A stretch of 25,191 nt of DNA, from the NCBI GenBank assembly GCA_004556165.1, contig SFIR01000029.1, positions 1 to 25,191 on the forward strand, given 5' to 3'. This document shows positions 8,487 through 15,981 of the stretch, one piece after another. A model generated the notes under the pieces. It was given only the letters and a program-made list of their open reading frames with translations, searched no databases and had not been told where the DNA came from. Both the position numbers and the translations under genes were made by a program. Each line of letters opens with the position of its first letter. Position 1 is the first letter of the stretch. The stretch comes from Clostridiales bacterium. GTDB lineage: Bacteria; Bacillota; Clostridia; Christensenellales; CAG-138.

Positions 8487-9260
8487 ATGGAAAAATTAAG
8501 AGGGAAAAAAGGCTTTATCTGTGATATGGACGGTGTGATCTATCACGGAAACAAACTTCTTGACGGCGTAAAAGAATTTGTCGATTGGTTATACCGTGAA
8601 AACAAGGAATTTCTGTTTCTGACCAATGCCAGCCGCAAAACGCCAAAGGAGCTGCAGCAGAAGATGTCCCGCCTGGGCTTGGACATCAGCGAGGATCATT
8701 TCTACACCAGTGCCCTTGCCACTGCAAAATTTCTGCAAAACCAAGCGCCGGGCTGCAGTGTTTATGCAATCGGGGAGCATGGGCTTTACAATGCGCTGTA
8801 TGACGCAGGCATCAGCATTAACGAGGTTGACCCTGATTTTGTGGTTGTGGGCGAAACGGATGATTACGGCTATAACCATATTCAAACGGCTATGAACCTC
8901 GTCAATAAGGGAGCAAGATTGATTGCCACAAATACCGACCTCACGGGCCCCATTGAGGGCGGCATCGCTCCTGCCTGCCGCGCGTTTGTTATGCCCATTG
9001 AGGCGACCACGGGTAAAAAGGCTTATTATATCGGCAAGCCCAATCCGCTGATGATGCGTACCGGACTGCAAATGCTGAATGTGCATTCCTCGGAAGCTGC
9101 GATGATAGGAGACAGAATGGATACGGATATTGTAGCGGGTATTGAAACAGGTCTTGACACTGTGCTGGTACTCAGCGGCGTTACGACAAGGGAAAGCCTG
9201 AAAGCATTTCCGTACAGGCCGAGGCTTATTCTGAACGGAGTCGGGGATATTGTGGGGTAA
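8487..9260 (+). CDS. NagD-like HAD-superfamily (class IIA) phosphatase
   Basis: This is a predicted cytoplasmic Mg-dependent phosphohydrolase. The four HAD motifs are present: DMDGVIYHG (nucleophile D13, acid/base D15), FLTNAS (motif II), the lysine in YIGKPNP (motif III) and GDRMDTDI (motif IV, about 208-215). The large alpha/beta cap between motifs II and III places it in class IIA, with NagD, AraL and phosphoglycolate phosphatase-like enzymes. The substrate cannot be read from sequence; sugar phosphates, nucleotides or pyridoxal phosphate are possible, the last because a pyridoxal kinase follows. GGAGAA lies about 8 nt before the ATG. At 257 residues it is full length. Confidence 0.9.
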   Translation: MEKLRGKKGFICDMDGVIYHGNKLLDGVKEFVDWLYRENKEFLFLTNASRKTPKELQQKMSRLGLDISEDHFYTSALATAKFLQNQAPGCSVYAIGEHGLYNALYDAGISINEVDPDFVVVGETDDYGYNHIQTAMNLVNKGARLIATNTDLTGPIEGGIAPACRAFVMPIEATTGKKAYYIGKPNPLMMRTGLQMLNVHSSEAAMIGDRMDTDIVAGIETGLDTVLVLSGVTTRESLKAFPYRPRLILNGVGDIVG

Positions 9261-9265
9261 TCCTC

Positions 9266-10078
9266 ATGCGTTCGAAAAGAATACTTACAATGCAGGATTT
9301 GTCCTGTGTGGGACAATGCTCATTGACCGTAGCGCTCCCGGTACTGTCTGCATACGGTGTGGAGACCTGTGTGCTCCCAACAGCCATACTTTCAAACCAT
9401 ACTGCCTTTGAAAAATGGAGCTGCCTTGATTTGACGCCTGAAATGAATCATATTATTGCTGCATGGAGGGAAAACGGTTTCAAATTCGATGCTTTCCTGC
9501 TGGGGTATCTCGGCTCCGCCGATATTATGAATATTGCAAAGGTCTGCTTCAGGGATTTTGCCGCAGACGGTGCAAAAATAATTATTGACCCGGTCTTTGG
9601 CGATAACGGGAAGCTTTATCCGGCATTTGATAAGGGATATGTTGCGGCAATGGCGGAGCTGATCGAATCAGCGGATATTATCCTTCCGAATTTGACAGAA
9701 GCTTGCTTCTTAACCGAAACAGAGTACAAAGCAAATGATAGCGTTGAAACTGCGAAGAAAGCGGTACTGCGGCTTGCAGAACGAACAAATGCAGCTATTG
9801 TTGTGACGGGCGTGGAGCAGGGCGGCAGGATCGGAGAATTGATTTACTCCGATGAAGAGTTTACCGAGATATGGGCTGAGAAGCTGTCGCATCACTTCAA
9901 CGGTACCGGCGATTTGTTTGCTTCTGTTTTCACGGCAGTATATCTGAAAAGCGGAGATATGAGGGCAGCATGTGAAGCGGCAGGAGCTTTCGTTGCCGAA
10001 AGCATTCGCGCAACAGATGCTTCCCATACCTACGGTGTCAACTTCGAATATGCGCTGAACCATCGCAAACAACAATAG
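9266..10078 (+). CDS. pdxY: Pyridoxal/pyridoxamine kinase (PdxY/PdxK-like)
   Basis: This ribokinase-fold enzyme phosphorylates B6 vitamers in the PLP salvage pathway. The N terminus RILTMQDLSCVGQCSLTVALP followed by a PTAILSNHT segment is characteristic of pyridoxal kinases. VTGVEQGG and FNGTGDLFASV carry the anion hole and catalytic Asp (GTGD, about 213-216). The length of 270 residues is usual and no break is seen. The start is 5 nt after the HAD stop, with a purine-rich GTGGGG site 8 nt upstream inside the HAD gene, so the two are cotranscribed. A vitamin kinase beside a HAD phosphatase may control PLP level, which is inference. Confidence 0.9.
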   Translation: MRSKRILTMQDLSCVGQCSLTVALPVLSAYGVETCVLPTAILSNHTAFEKWSCLDLTPEMNHIIAAWRENGFKFDAFLLGYLGSADIMNIAKVCFRDFAADGAKIIIDPVFGDNGKLYPAFDKGYVAAMAELIESADIILPNLTEACFLTETEYKANDSVETAKKAVLRLAERTNAAIVVTGVEQGGRIGELIYSDEEFTEIWAEKLSHHFNGTGDLFASVFTAVYLKSGDMRAACEAAGAFVAESIRATDASHTYGVNFEYALNHRKQQ

Positions 10079-10216
10079 AAGCCGAAATTGAGTTCGGGGA
10101 CAGATGTCAGCATTGTCGGTGACGATGCGATTTTGCTCCAAGGAGCCATGCCGATACAACCCGATTACGGCCCGTTGATTTTTAGTAATATAGGCTCCAT
10201 TGTTTTTCATATTTAG
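10079..10216 (+). other. Open frame continuing after the pdxY stop; possible small ORF or remnant
   Basis: In the same frame as pdxY, just after its TAG, 45 codons remain open to a TAG at 10214-10216. The translation is protein-like (VGDDAILLQGAMPIQPDYG, then a hydrophobic end). A TTG at 10088 or an ATG at 10148 could start it; the ATG has AAGGAG only 2 nt away. The opposite strand is also open here, so coding is unproven. It may be the tail of a lost gene. Confidence 0.25.
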
Positions 10217-10246
10217 CTGACGGATTCGGGTGTGCAGCACATAAGC

Positions 10247-10283
10247 AAAAAGCGAACGTATCCTGAAGGACACTTTCGCTTTT
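10247..10283. terminator. Bidirectional terminator between convergent genes
   Basis: AAAAGCGAA (from 10248) pairs with TTCGCTTTT (to 10283), and an inner TCC/GGA pairing closes a small loop. T runs follow the stem on both strands. It lies between the plus-strand pdxY unit and the minus-strand cluster and can end both. Confidence 0.75.
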
Positions 10284-10312
10284 CACTTCTAAATTATTAT
10301 TGTTCCGCCATG

Positions 10313-10509
10313 TCACGCAGGCGGTTGGTTTCCGGCCGCATCCACAAGAATCAGGGTCAGACCGATATATCCGGCGAGAACCGGCGCGATCAGAGACAAC
10401 AGTACGAGACAAATGATGGCAGTTTCGGCTTTTTGCGCAAATACCGAAAGGCCGGCACGATGCCTGCCACAGCCGGTGGTAGAAGAAGAACAGCTGTTCC
10501 CGGCGTCAT
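10313..10509 (-). pseudogene. Small two-helix membrane protein with frameshift at an A5 tract
   Basis: The frame from the ATG at 10509 begins MTPGTAVLLLPPAVAGIVPA and reaches RYLRKK, then leaves the hydrophobic frame and stops early. In the -1 frame from the same point the sequence reads KAETAIICLVLLSLIAP, then VLAGYIGLTLILVDAAG, ending at a TGA at 10315-10313. One extra A in the run at the RKK codons would join both into about 65 residues with two membrane helices. It starts 8 nt after the stop of the DUF3137 gene and so belongs to that operon. Either an indel mutation or error, or less likely a -1 frameshift site (the local sequence is C AAA AAG). I do not recognise a family. Confidence 0.5.
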
Positions 10510-10517
10510 GCGTTTGT

Positions 10518-11387
10518 CTACTTCTTATAGAGGGTATCCTCTACACGCAGCGTGTCGATCATATCGGTGAACCAGTGCAGCTCATCCAGAAATTTTCGGC
10601 GAAGTCCTTCCACATCAGCATTACTTTTCCCAAGTTCAAAGAAGTCGCGCCCGGTCTTGACCGCAACGTGCAGCTTTCCGTTTCGCAGGAAAGACAGATA
10701 TACAGTGCCGCCGCTCTTGTCCGCCATAGCGAGAATATATTCCATCATGTGCGGTGTGAGGATGTAGTACGCTTCCTGCGGATTATCCGCTCTGACACAG
10801 AAGCGCTTGCTAAACTGCTCATTATCCATCGTGACATTGCTTTTCATACATCTGCGGTCTTTTTGGGTCCACTCGGAGATATATACTTCGCCGACAAGTT
10901 CCTTGCCGAAGTCGCAGGTAAGCCACTGCCCCTTAAAGAGCGTATTTCTGCTCTTCTGCGAGACTCCGTTTTCATCGATGTACTCTGTCTCATCGATCAG
11001 CTCGATGTCGCCCAGTTCAATGTTCAGCCCATTGTAGACTGCCTTGATATGATCGCTGCCATCCGTGCAGTTATAGGAGAACGGAAAAACCATGCTGCCG
11101 GGGTTTATTCTGCCCCAAGGGTTATATTCCACAGCATCACCCAGCACCTCCGTCAGCACACCGCTGATGACATTTTCGCTGAGGAGCTTTTTGGCCACAC
11201 CGGCGCTCTTGCCCCACAGATACCCGCCGGCCAGCAAGACCACCAGAAAGAAGATAGCCAGAGGTATCTTTTTCAGGAAGAACATCAGGATCATCGCCGC
11301 GCCGGAGCCGTAGATCATAACGTTGGCAATCTTTTCTTTAATGCGGGCGGAATTGATCTCTGCCTCCAACTGTTCTTTCGTCATCAT
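10518..11387 (-). CDS. DUF3137-like membrane protein (paralogue of 11982-12974)
   Basis: This is a protein of about 289 residues with an N-terminal coiled segment, two closely spaced membrane helices (VMIYGSGAAMILMFF and LAIFFLVVLLAGGYLW) and a cytoplasmic-type domain. FKGQWLTCDFGKELVGEVYI and the C-terminal TPHMMEYILAM...GTVYLSFLRNGKLHVAV pattern resemble DUF3137 proteins, which often sit beside LemA. The same pattern (TPQLRELIGKL...GRVAAFSLHNGELMLAL) appears in the gene upstream of lemA, so the two are paralogues. Function is unknown. The start at 11387 (ATGATG) is chosen because GGAAG precedes it by 8 nt; a TTG at 11402 with AAAGGAAA is possible. Confidence 0.75.
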   Translation of the reverse strand: MMTKEQLEAEINSARIKEKIANVMIYGSGAAMILMFFLKKIPLAIFFLVVLLAGGYLWGKSAGVAKKLLSENVISGVLTEVLGDAVEYNPWGRINPGSMVFPFSYNCTDGSDHIKAVYNGLNIELGDIELIDETEYIDENGVSQKSRNTLFKGQWLTCDFGKELVGEVYISEWTQKDRRCMKSNVTMDNEQFSKRFCVRADNPQEAYYILTPHMMEYILAMADKSGGTVYLSFLRNGKLHVAVKTGRDFFELGKSNADVEGLRRKFLDELHWFTDMIDTLRVEDTLYKK

Positions 11388-11418
11388 CTGCTTTTCTTCC
11401 AAAATAGCATTTCCTTTC

Positions 11419-11985
11419 TCAGAACGACGTTTTTACATCTTCGCGCTTGCTTGAGTCTGCGGCGAAGAATTCCTTCGGCTGGCGCGAGCCTGCCAGCAGC
11501 TTGGCCGGGAACATAGCAATCGCCGTGTTGTAGGCGGTGACGCTGCTGTTATACAACCGCCGCGCCGCCTGTAAATGCTCTTCCGCATCGCGGATACCAC
11601 GCTGAAGCTCTACGAAAACATCGCTGGAGCGAAGCTCCGGATAGCCCTCCGCCACGGCAAAGAACTTACCGCTCAGGGAATCCATCTGCTGTTGGGCATC
11701 GTTCATCTCCTCGACGCTCATGCCGCGGCGCAGTTCGATGACCTTTGTGAACAGCTCGCTTTCATGCGCCATATAGCCCTTGGCGGTGTCCAGCATTTTG
11801 GCAAGCATATCGTAGCGCTTGGTCAGCGCCACCTCCACTCCGGAAAGGCTCTCCTGCACACGGATTTCCTTTTTCCTAAAGTCATTGACTGTTCTGATGC
11901 ACCAGAAGGCGACCAGAGCGAGAATAAATAACAATAGCCGGAACCATTTTCTTATCCTTTCTTGATCAAGACCGAAACGGATCAC
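11419..11985 (-). CDS. lemA: LemA family protein
   Basis: This is a membrane-anchored protein of 188 residues. An N-terminal helix (WFRLLLFILALVAFWCI, about 14-30) is followed by a long helical domain with VQESLSGVEVALTKRYDML and the C-terminal signature YNTAIAMFPAKLLA...KEFFAAD, both typical of LemA. The family is widespread and poorly understood, and often neighbours DUF3137 or TPM-domain proteins. The GTG start overlaps the stop of the upstream DUF3137 gene (GTGA), showing translational coupling. The second DUF3137 gene follows after about 30 nt. Confidence 0.9.
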   Translation of the reverse strand: MIRFGLDQERIRKWFRLLLFILALVAFWCIRTVNDFRKKEIRVQESLSGVEVALTKRYDMLAKMLDTAKGYMAHESELFTKVIELRRGMSVEEMNDAQQQMDSLSGKFFAVAEGYPELRSSDVFVELQRGIRDAEEHLQAARRLYNSSVTAYNTAIAMFPAKLLAGSRQPKEFFAADSSKREDVKTSF

Positions 11986-12974
11986 ATTTCTGCGCAGGAT
12001 TCCCGAATGAGATCGAGAAGTGCTGCCATGGCGGTAAGCGAAGCCGTGTAGCTCATGCGTATCCCGTTGATATCCTTAAGGTCCTGTTTATCGGGAACGC
12101 GCGAAAATGTATAGCTTGTGTGAAGCGCCAGCATCAGTTCACCGTTGTGCAGGCTAAAGGCGGCTACCCTGCCGTTGGCAGCGAGGACCTCCAGCTTGCC
12201 GATCAGCTCGCGAAGCTGCGGCGTCACTGCGTCGTCCGCCTCTTTTCCGTCTGAGGTGTGGGCGGAATAGTAGCGGCTGAAGGCGACGGGATCGTAGAGA
12301 CCGCCATCCTTTCGCGTCGGATAATAGCGTCTGAGGTCGTCGACATTCTCGGGAATGCCGTTCTTTCGCACGACATATTCAAACTCGGATCGGTCGCGCA
12401 GGACAATATCGGTAACGGGGCCGCAGACATCCCTGCATCGCAGCACAACGCCGTAAAACGCGCCTGAGATATAGGTACTGCTGTCCTCCGGGTGGTCCAC
12501 CATCAACCTGCGGCTCAAAAGCACGTTGGCGGCAGAGAACCGCATGCCATTACGGACACCCTCATGGAAATCCGTTATCCTGCAATCCTCCCATGGAGAG
12601 CGCACGGGATTGGTGCTTTTCAGAAAGGATTCGTCGATGGGCATCTCGGGATTTTCGGGCTCGGGGCCGAACATACGCGCCAGTTCCCCGTAAAAGTAAC
12701 CGCCGAGCTGCTGAATCAGAAGGGCATTTTTCTTTTCTTCCGCCCGCATCGGAATCATTTTCATGATAACAATTCCTAAAATGATCATAAGCACAAGCAG
12801 CGGAATACCGCTGACGCCATCCTGCAGCAGAGCCTGAACAACCCCCACGATGAACACGGCGACGACCAAAACACCCCCGATGCGCTCAATGGTCTCATAA
12901 TGTTTCACCTTTCGGGACAGTTCCTCGTCGCTCAGCTTTACAACCTCGGCCGCGGACAATTTATCTTTCTTCAT
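11982..12974 (-). CDS. DUF3137-like membrane protein
   Basis: This protein of about 330 residues has a charged N terminus, two membrane helices (IGGVLVVAVFIVGVVQALL, then IPLLVLMIILGIVIMKMI) and a soluble domain with ISGAFYGVVLRCRDVCG and TPQLRELIGKLEVLAANGR. It resembles DUF3137 and the paralogue at 10518-11387. The start at 12974 (MKKDKL) is set by a GGAGG site 9 nt upstream at 12988-12984; the open frame extends further upstream, but that part looks unlike protein. Its last codons overlap lemA. Function is unknown; an envelope role with LemA is inferred from conserved neighbourhood in the family. Confidence 0.75.
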   Translation of the reverse strand: MKKDKLSAAEVVKLSDEELSRKVKHYETIERIGGVLVVAVFIVGVVQALLQDGVSGIPLLVLMIILGIVIMKMIPMRAEEKKNALLIQQLGGYFYGELARMFGPEPENPEMPIDESFLKSTNPVRSPWEDCRITDFHEGVRNGMRFSAANVLLSRRLMVDHPEDSSTYISGAFYGVVLRCRDVCGPVTDIVLRDRSEFEYVVRKNGIPENVDDLRRYYPTRKDGGLYDPVAFSRYYSAHTSDGKEADDAVTPQLRELIGKLEVLAANGRVAAFSLHNGELMLALHTSYTFSRVPDKQDLKDINGIRMSYTASLTAMAALLDLIRESCAEM

Positions 12975-13200
12975 TGATGTCATCCTCCATAAATAGGCTG
13001 CATTCAGCAGAAAAGCCCATAGGATCTCCCGGCAGCCCGGAATATTGGCCCGATCCGAGCCCGTTTCTGTGCCGGTTTCTTCTTCCCATGCGGTCAGGGA
13101 AAACAGGGGAACTGGCGGCTTTGGGAATCTCCCGATACGCCGGACTGTCAAAACCACAGTAATACGAGGGCAAATTCTGTGAGCATATATGTTCCGTCAT
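12961..13200 (-). CDS. Uncertain small ORF before the DUF3137 gene
   Basis: An ATG frame of 79 residues fills the gap between the lipoprotein and the DUF3137 gene and overlaps the latter by 14 nt. It begins MTEHICSQNLPSYYCGF and is rich in Pro, Gly and Arg, with three Cys and no clear domain. Its upstream ribosome site is weak. It may be a small coupled gene, a leader or a chance frame; I do not recognise it. Confidence 0.25.
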   Translation of the reverse strand: MTEHICSQNLPSYYCGFDSPAYREIPKAASSPVFPDRMGRRNRHRNGLGSGQYSGLPGDPMGFSAECSLFMEDDINEER

Positions 13201-13256
13201 TGCTCACTTTACTGTTCTTATTGCAGTCCTGATTTTAATTCTCTCTTTACTTTTCC

Positions 13257-14328
13257 TTAACCGTCTATCCGGTAATAAGCGCCTTCATCGCCCCAGATGA
13301 TAACGCCTTCATCAAAATCAAATACACGGATTGAAAGACCGTCATACATGGCAGAATTTGCATAATAGGTACTGCTTTCATCTGTGGAGTAGGAGAATGT
13401 GCCGTAATCCATTTCTGTACCTTCAGTGTCGCCGGGCGCACGCTGATAATAGCTCCAGTTTCCGCAACTGTCTATTATGATATAAGTATCTGCCAAAGGG
13501 TCGCCATCGTAATACCAAGTACCTTGGAACTCCGAAATATCCCGATGGTACAGCTCGGAATCACCCTCCCCACTGTCATCTTCCGAAACTAAGTGGCTGA
13601 AGTTGCCGAGGGTGGTGATGTTAATTCGGTCACCCTCCAGTTCGATTTGGCCGCCGTCTATGGTGCCGCCCCGGGAGCTGTAGATATAGGTAACATCCTC
13701 TTCCGGTACATACAAAAGATAACCTTCATCCATCATATCGCCGTTAGAATAGAACTTCCATTTGCCCTCACTATCGAACTCTATGTACATGACATCGGAT
13801 TGGTTGTCCGCATCGCCCAGCCAGACGCCCTCGTACATACTGAAATCATCTACGGGGTCCTCATCGGTGGGATCATTGACTACTATGGGATGGTGGAACC
13901 AGGAGTCATGCGGTTGATAAACATATCCCTCGCCTTCCTTCCACGTCCACACAATGTATGATTCGCTCATATCCGAATGAGAGAGGTATACCTGCAGATC
14001 GCCGTTATTGTCACCGGTAAAGTCACTGAAGCTGATCTCGCCGAGACGCCAGTCCTTATCGTTATCGCCGATCTCGTCCGTCGGAAGCTCGGCTGTGCCA
14101 AACAGCTCGTGCTTTTCATCGTCGTAATAGAGATATACCGCGTTCAGGTCGTGGCAGACACACACATCGATCTGCTTCCCGTTCCGTGTGACAGTGCCAT
14201 AGGCATCAATCACATCGGTGTCACGCCATTTTCTGCCCGAGCTGCCGCAGCCTGTCAGCAAAGCAAGGCTAAACAGCGCAATCGTCAGCAGACAAAAAAA
14301 CCGTTTGCCGGTTCGATTTGACGCACAT
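13257..14328 (-). CDS. Lipoprotein with two lipocalin-like repeats; signal peptide out of frame at a T7 tract
   Basis: The mature frame contains the lipobox LTGC followed by GSSGRKW, then an FG-GAP-like stretch (FSDFTGDNNGDLQVYL) and two similar beta-rich modules, each starting with a GTW/GVW motif: EGVWLGDADNQSDVMYIEF and QGTWYYDGDPLADTYIIID. These look like lipocalin-like barrels on an extracellular lipoprotein. The hydrophobic signal (FFCLLTIALFSLALLTGC) has no standard start codon in its own frame apart from a TTG just before the lipobox (14261). The ATG at 14328, 6 nt after the upstream stop, is one base out of frame. With six instead of seven T at 14300-14294 it would give a perfect lipoprotein signal peptide starting MCVKSNRQTVF. 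Function is unknown. Confidence 0.7.
14294..14300 (-). repeat. T7 homopolymer in the lipoprotein signal-peptide codons
   Basis: Seven T on the coding strand (A7 on the plus strand) lie between the ATG at 14328 and the lipobox. Losing one T restores the signal-peptide frame. Such a tract could switch expression by slipped-strand mispairing, or be a simple indel or assembly error. Confidence 0.6.
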
Positions 14329-14334
14329 TAGTGT

Positions 14335-15114
14335 CTATCTTTCCGATCTTCTGATATGTTCTCTTATTTCTGCTTCATGTTCGATACAATAAGCGTAACT
14401 ATTCCGCATAAATTCTTCAATGCTTTGCGTCCTGTACATATCATCCAACGTATCCAGAATCAGCTTTCCATCCGCTTTCATATCAAAGAAATACGGGTAG
14501 ATGCAGCCTCCGTTTTCTCTTCGGAAATAGGGATTTATAGAACTGAGCCGTTCATCTTTCATTATGGACTCAACCACCATTTCGCTCAATATCCATTTTA
14601 GCGATGGACGTTCATATTCATCATAGCTATCCTGAAACAGACGATTCCAAACGTAGAACCAAACGAAATGTATTATCTCATGAATACCTTCGCCGATAGC
14701 GCCTTTTTCGCTGTTCAAATAAAAAGTATCATAGCTTTTTGCTGTCAAAAAACGGGGTTCTATGGGATTCATGCTTACGTTGCATCTTATATCGTTAAAC
14801 AGGTTTACGCAATCAACGCAGAAAGCATCCGACAGCGCCGCAGCAATCTGCTCTTTGCATACTTCCCACTGCCTGGAGTATAGTGCTGCCTTTTCATTGA
14901 TGGTATCCCCTAACTCAGCATAAACCTTCCTCATGGTATGCTCAATGTATTCTCTCCTTTTAGGAAAGGGCAGACTTGCCGCATAGGCTTTATCCAGTTG
15001 AGGATAGAAATGGTATAAAGGCTCCGACCAGAATGCCGATTCATCTTCTGCCTGAAATTCCATAATCTGCGAGATCATATAATCTATACCGGGATTCACA
15101 AAGGTTACTTCCAT
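14335..15114 (-). CDS. Putative HExxH zinc metallopeptidase, uncharacterised
   Basis: This 259-residue soluble protein has no signal peptide or membrane helix. GEGIHEIIHFVWFYVW contains HExxH (H145, E146, H149), the zinc-binding and catalytic motif of gluzincin peptidases. The later ILSEMVVESIM offers a third ligand (E178 or E182) about 30 residues on. I do not recognise a named family. The ATG at 15114 has GGAGG 8 nt upstream. The next gene, a lipoprotein, starts 6 nt after its stop. Its neighbour at 15207-15908 also carries HExxH but is otherwise not alike. Protease activity is inferred from the motif alone. Confidence 0.65.
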   Translation of the reverse strand: MEVTFVNPGIDYMISQIMEFQAEDESAFWSEPLYHFYPQLDKAYAASLPFPKRREYIEHTMRKVYAELGDTINEKAALYSRQWEVCKEQIAAALSDAFCVDCVNLFNDIRCNVSMNPIEPRFLTAKSYDTFYLNSEKGAIGEGIHEIIHFVWFYVWNRLFQDSYDEYERPSLKWILSEMVVESIMKDERLSSINPYFRRENGGCIYPYFFDMKADGKLILDTLDDMYRTQSIEEFMRNSYAYCIEHEAEIREHIRRSER

Positions 15115-15128
15115 CTTTCAAACCTCCA

Positions 15129-15163
15129 TATCATTATATGCTAAACGGTTATTTCCCGTCTAA
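15129..15163 (-). promoter_or_regulatory. Conserved upstream motif, copy 1
   Basis: On the plus strand TATCATT, 7 nt and AAACGGTTATT are followed by a CC.G.CTAA segment. The same ungapped arrangement recurs at 16680-16714 before the HD gene. On the coding strand this copy includes TATAAT about 30 nt before the ATG, so it probably overlaps a promoter; a shared regulator site is also possible. Confidence 0.5.
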
Positions 15164-15206
15164 TTATGTATGCTAACATCAAAACCGATGCCGATACCTT
15201 GTTTGC

Positions 15207-15908
15207 TTAGTTATTGAGTAAATCATCCATTCGTTGTTCCAATATCTCGTCTATTCTGAACATACTGACATAGCTCGAAAACGCTCGATTCATTTCTGCC
15301 GGTGTCTTATGATACACCTGCACCATTGCAGATGCCATATCCTGCTGCTTATAGAAGCGCATATAACTTTCGATTCCGTATACGGCTATCAGCCAATCCG
15401 TAAAAGCTCCCATGATGGGATAAGTGATGGTGCAGGCCTCGGCAAAGAAGTTATCTTTATCCAGAAGCTTATCCACCGGTATATAACGGCCTGTCTTTAG
15501 ATAGTAGCCCGTCCAGTCCATGTTTTGAATACCCCCCCATTTACGGTCAAAATACATAGCCAAGCCCTCCCTAATCGCAGGACAATCCGGGCGATTCACC
15601 GTGTAGCTTATGATATGGGCATCTTCGTGGAAGCCAATGCACCGTATCTGCTCATTGTACACTGCATAGATCTTGTTGGGCGGTGCAGCAAAACCATTGC
15701 AAGGGTCGTTGTCACCATAGATTCGCCCGACTTCTTCCGGAGAATCACAGAGATAGTATTCGATCTTGAACTCCGGCGCAACACAAAGAACATCGCAGAT
15801 ATAGCGGAAGCAAGACTCTTGATAGGCGGCGATTACCGCTATATCCTGCTCAGCCTTGGTATTCTCACCGTAGTTAAATATGTAGTGTTCACTTTCATAC
15901 TGCTTCAT
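15207..15908 (-). CDS. Putative gluzincin (peptidase MA-like) metallopeptidase
   Basis: This is a 233-residue protein without a signal peptide. CIGFHEDAHIISY holds the HExxH zinc motif (H94, E95, H98), and AIREGLAMYFD supplies the third ligand E114, 19 residues after it, as in the peptidase MA clan. The N-terminal half (ESEHYIFNYGE..., FKIEYYLCDSPEEV) resembles the lead-in of peptidase MA-like domains that process or bind peptides. A GAGGG site lies about 11 nt before the ATG. It lies between the HD gene and the second HExxH gene on the same strand. Substrate is unknown. Confidence 0.7.
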   Translation of the reverse strand: MKQYESEHYIFNYGENTKAEQDIAVIAAYQESCFRYICDVLCVAPEFKIEYYLCDSPEEVGRIYGDNDPCNGFAAPPNKIYAVYNEQIRCIGFHEDAHIISYTVNRPDCPAIREGLAMYFDRKWGGIQNMDWTGYYLKTGRYIPVDKLLDKDNFFAEACTITYPIMGAFTDWLIAVYGIESYMRFYKQQDMASAMVQVYHKTPAEMNRAFSSYVSMFRIDEILEQRMDDLLNN

Positions 15909-15981
15909 AATCAGACATTCCCTCTTGCCCCGGTATGTTCTTTTCGGTCAATCCAAATATCAGTTTCATTTCAATCCTCAA

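Noticed and set aside
6915..8499. Split kinase working as two separate proteins
   Set aside because: The second DHp helix is missing and the second part has no good start or ribosome site, so a functional split is unlikely.
9710..10273. Minus-strand open frame of 187 codons
   Set aside because: Mostly antisense to the intact pyridoxal kinase and crosses the terminator region.
10413..11516. Plus-strand open frame of 367 codons
   Set aside because: Antisense to the DUF3137 gene, which has membrane helices, a paralogue and operon context; the plus frame has none.
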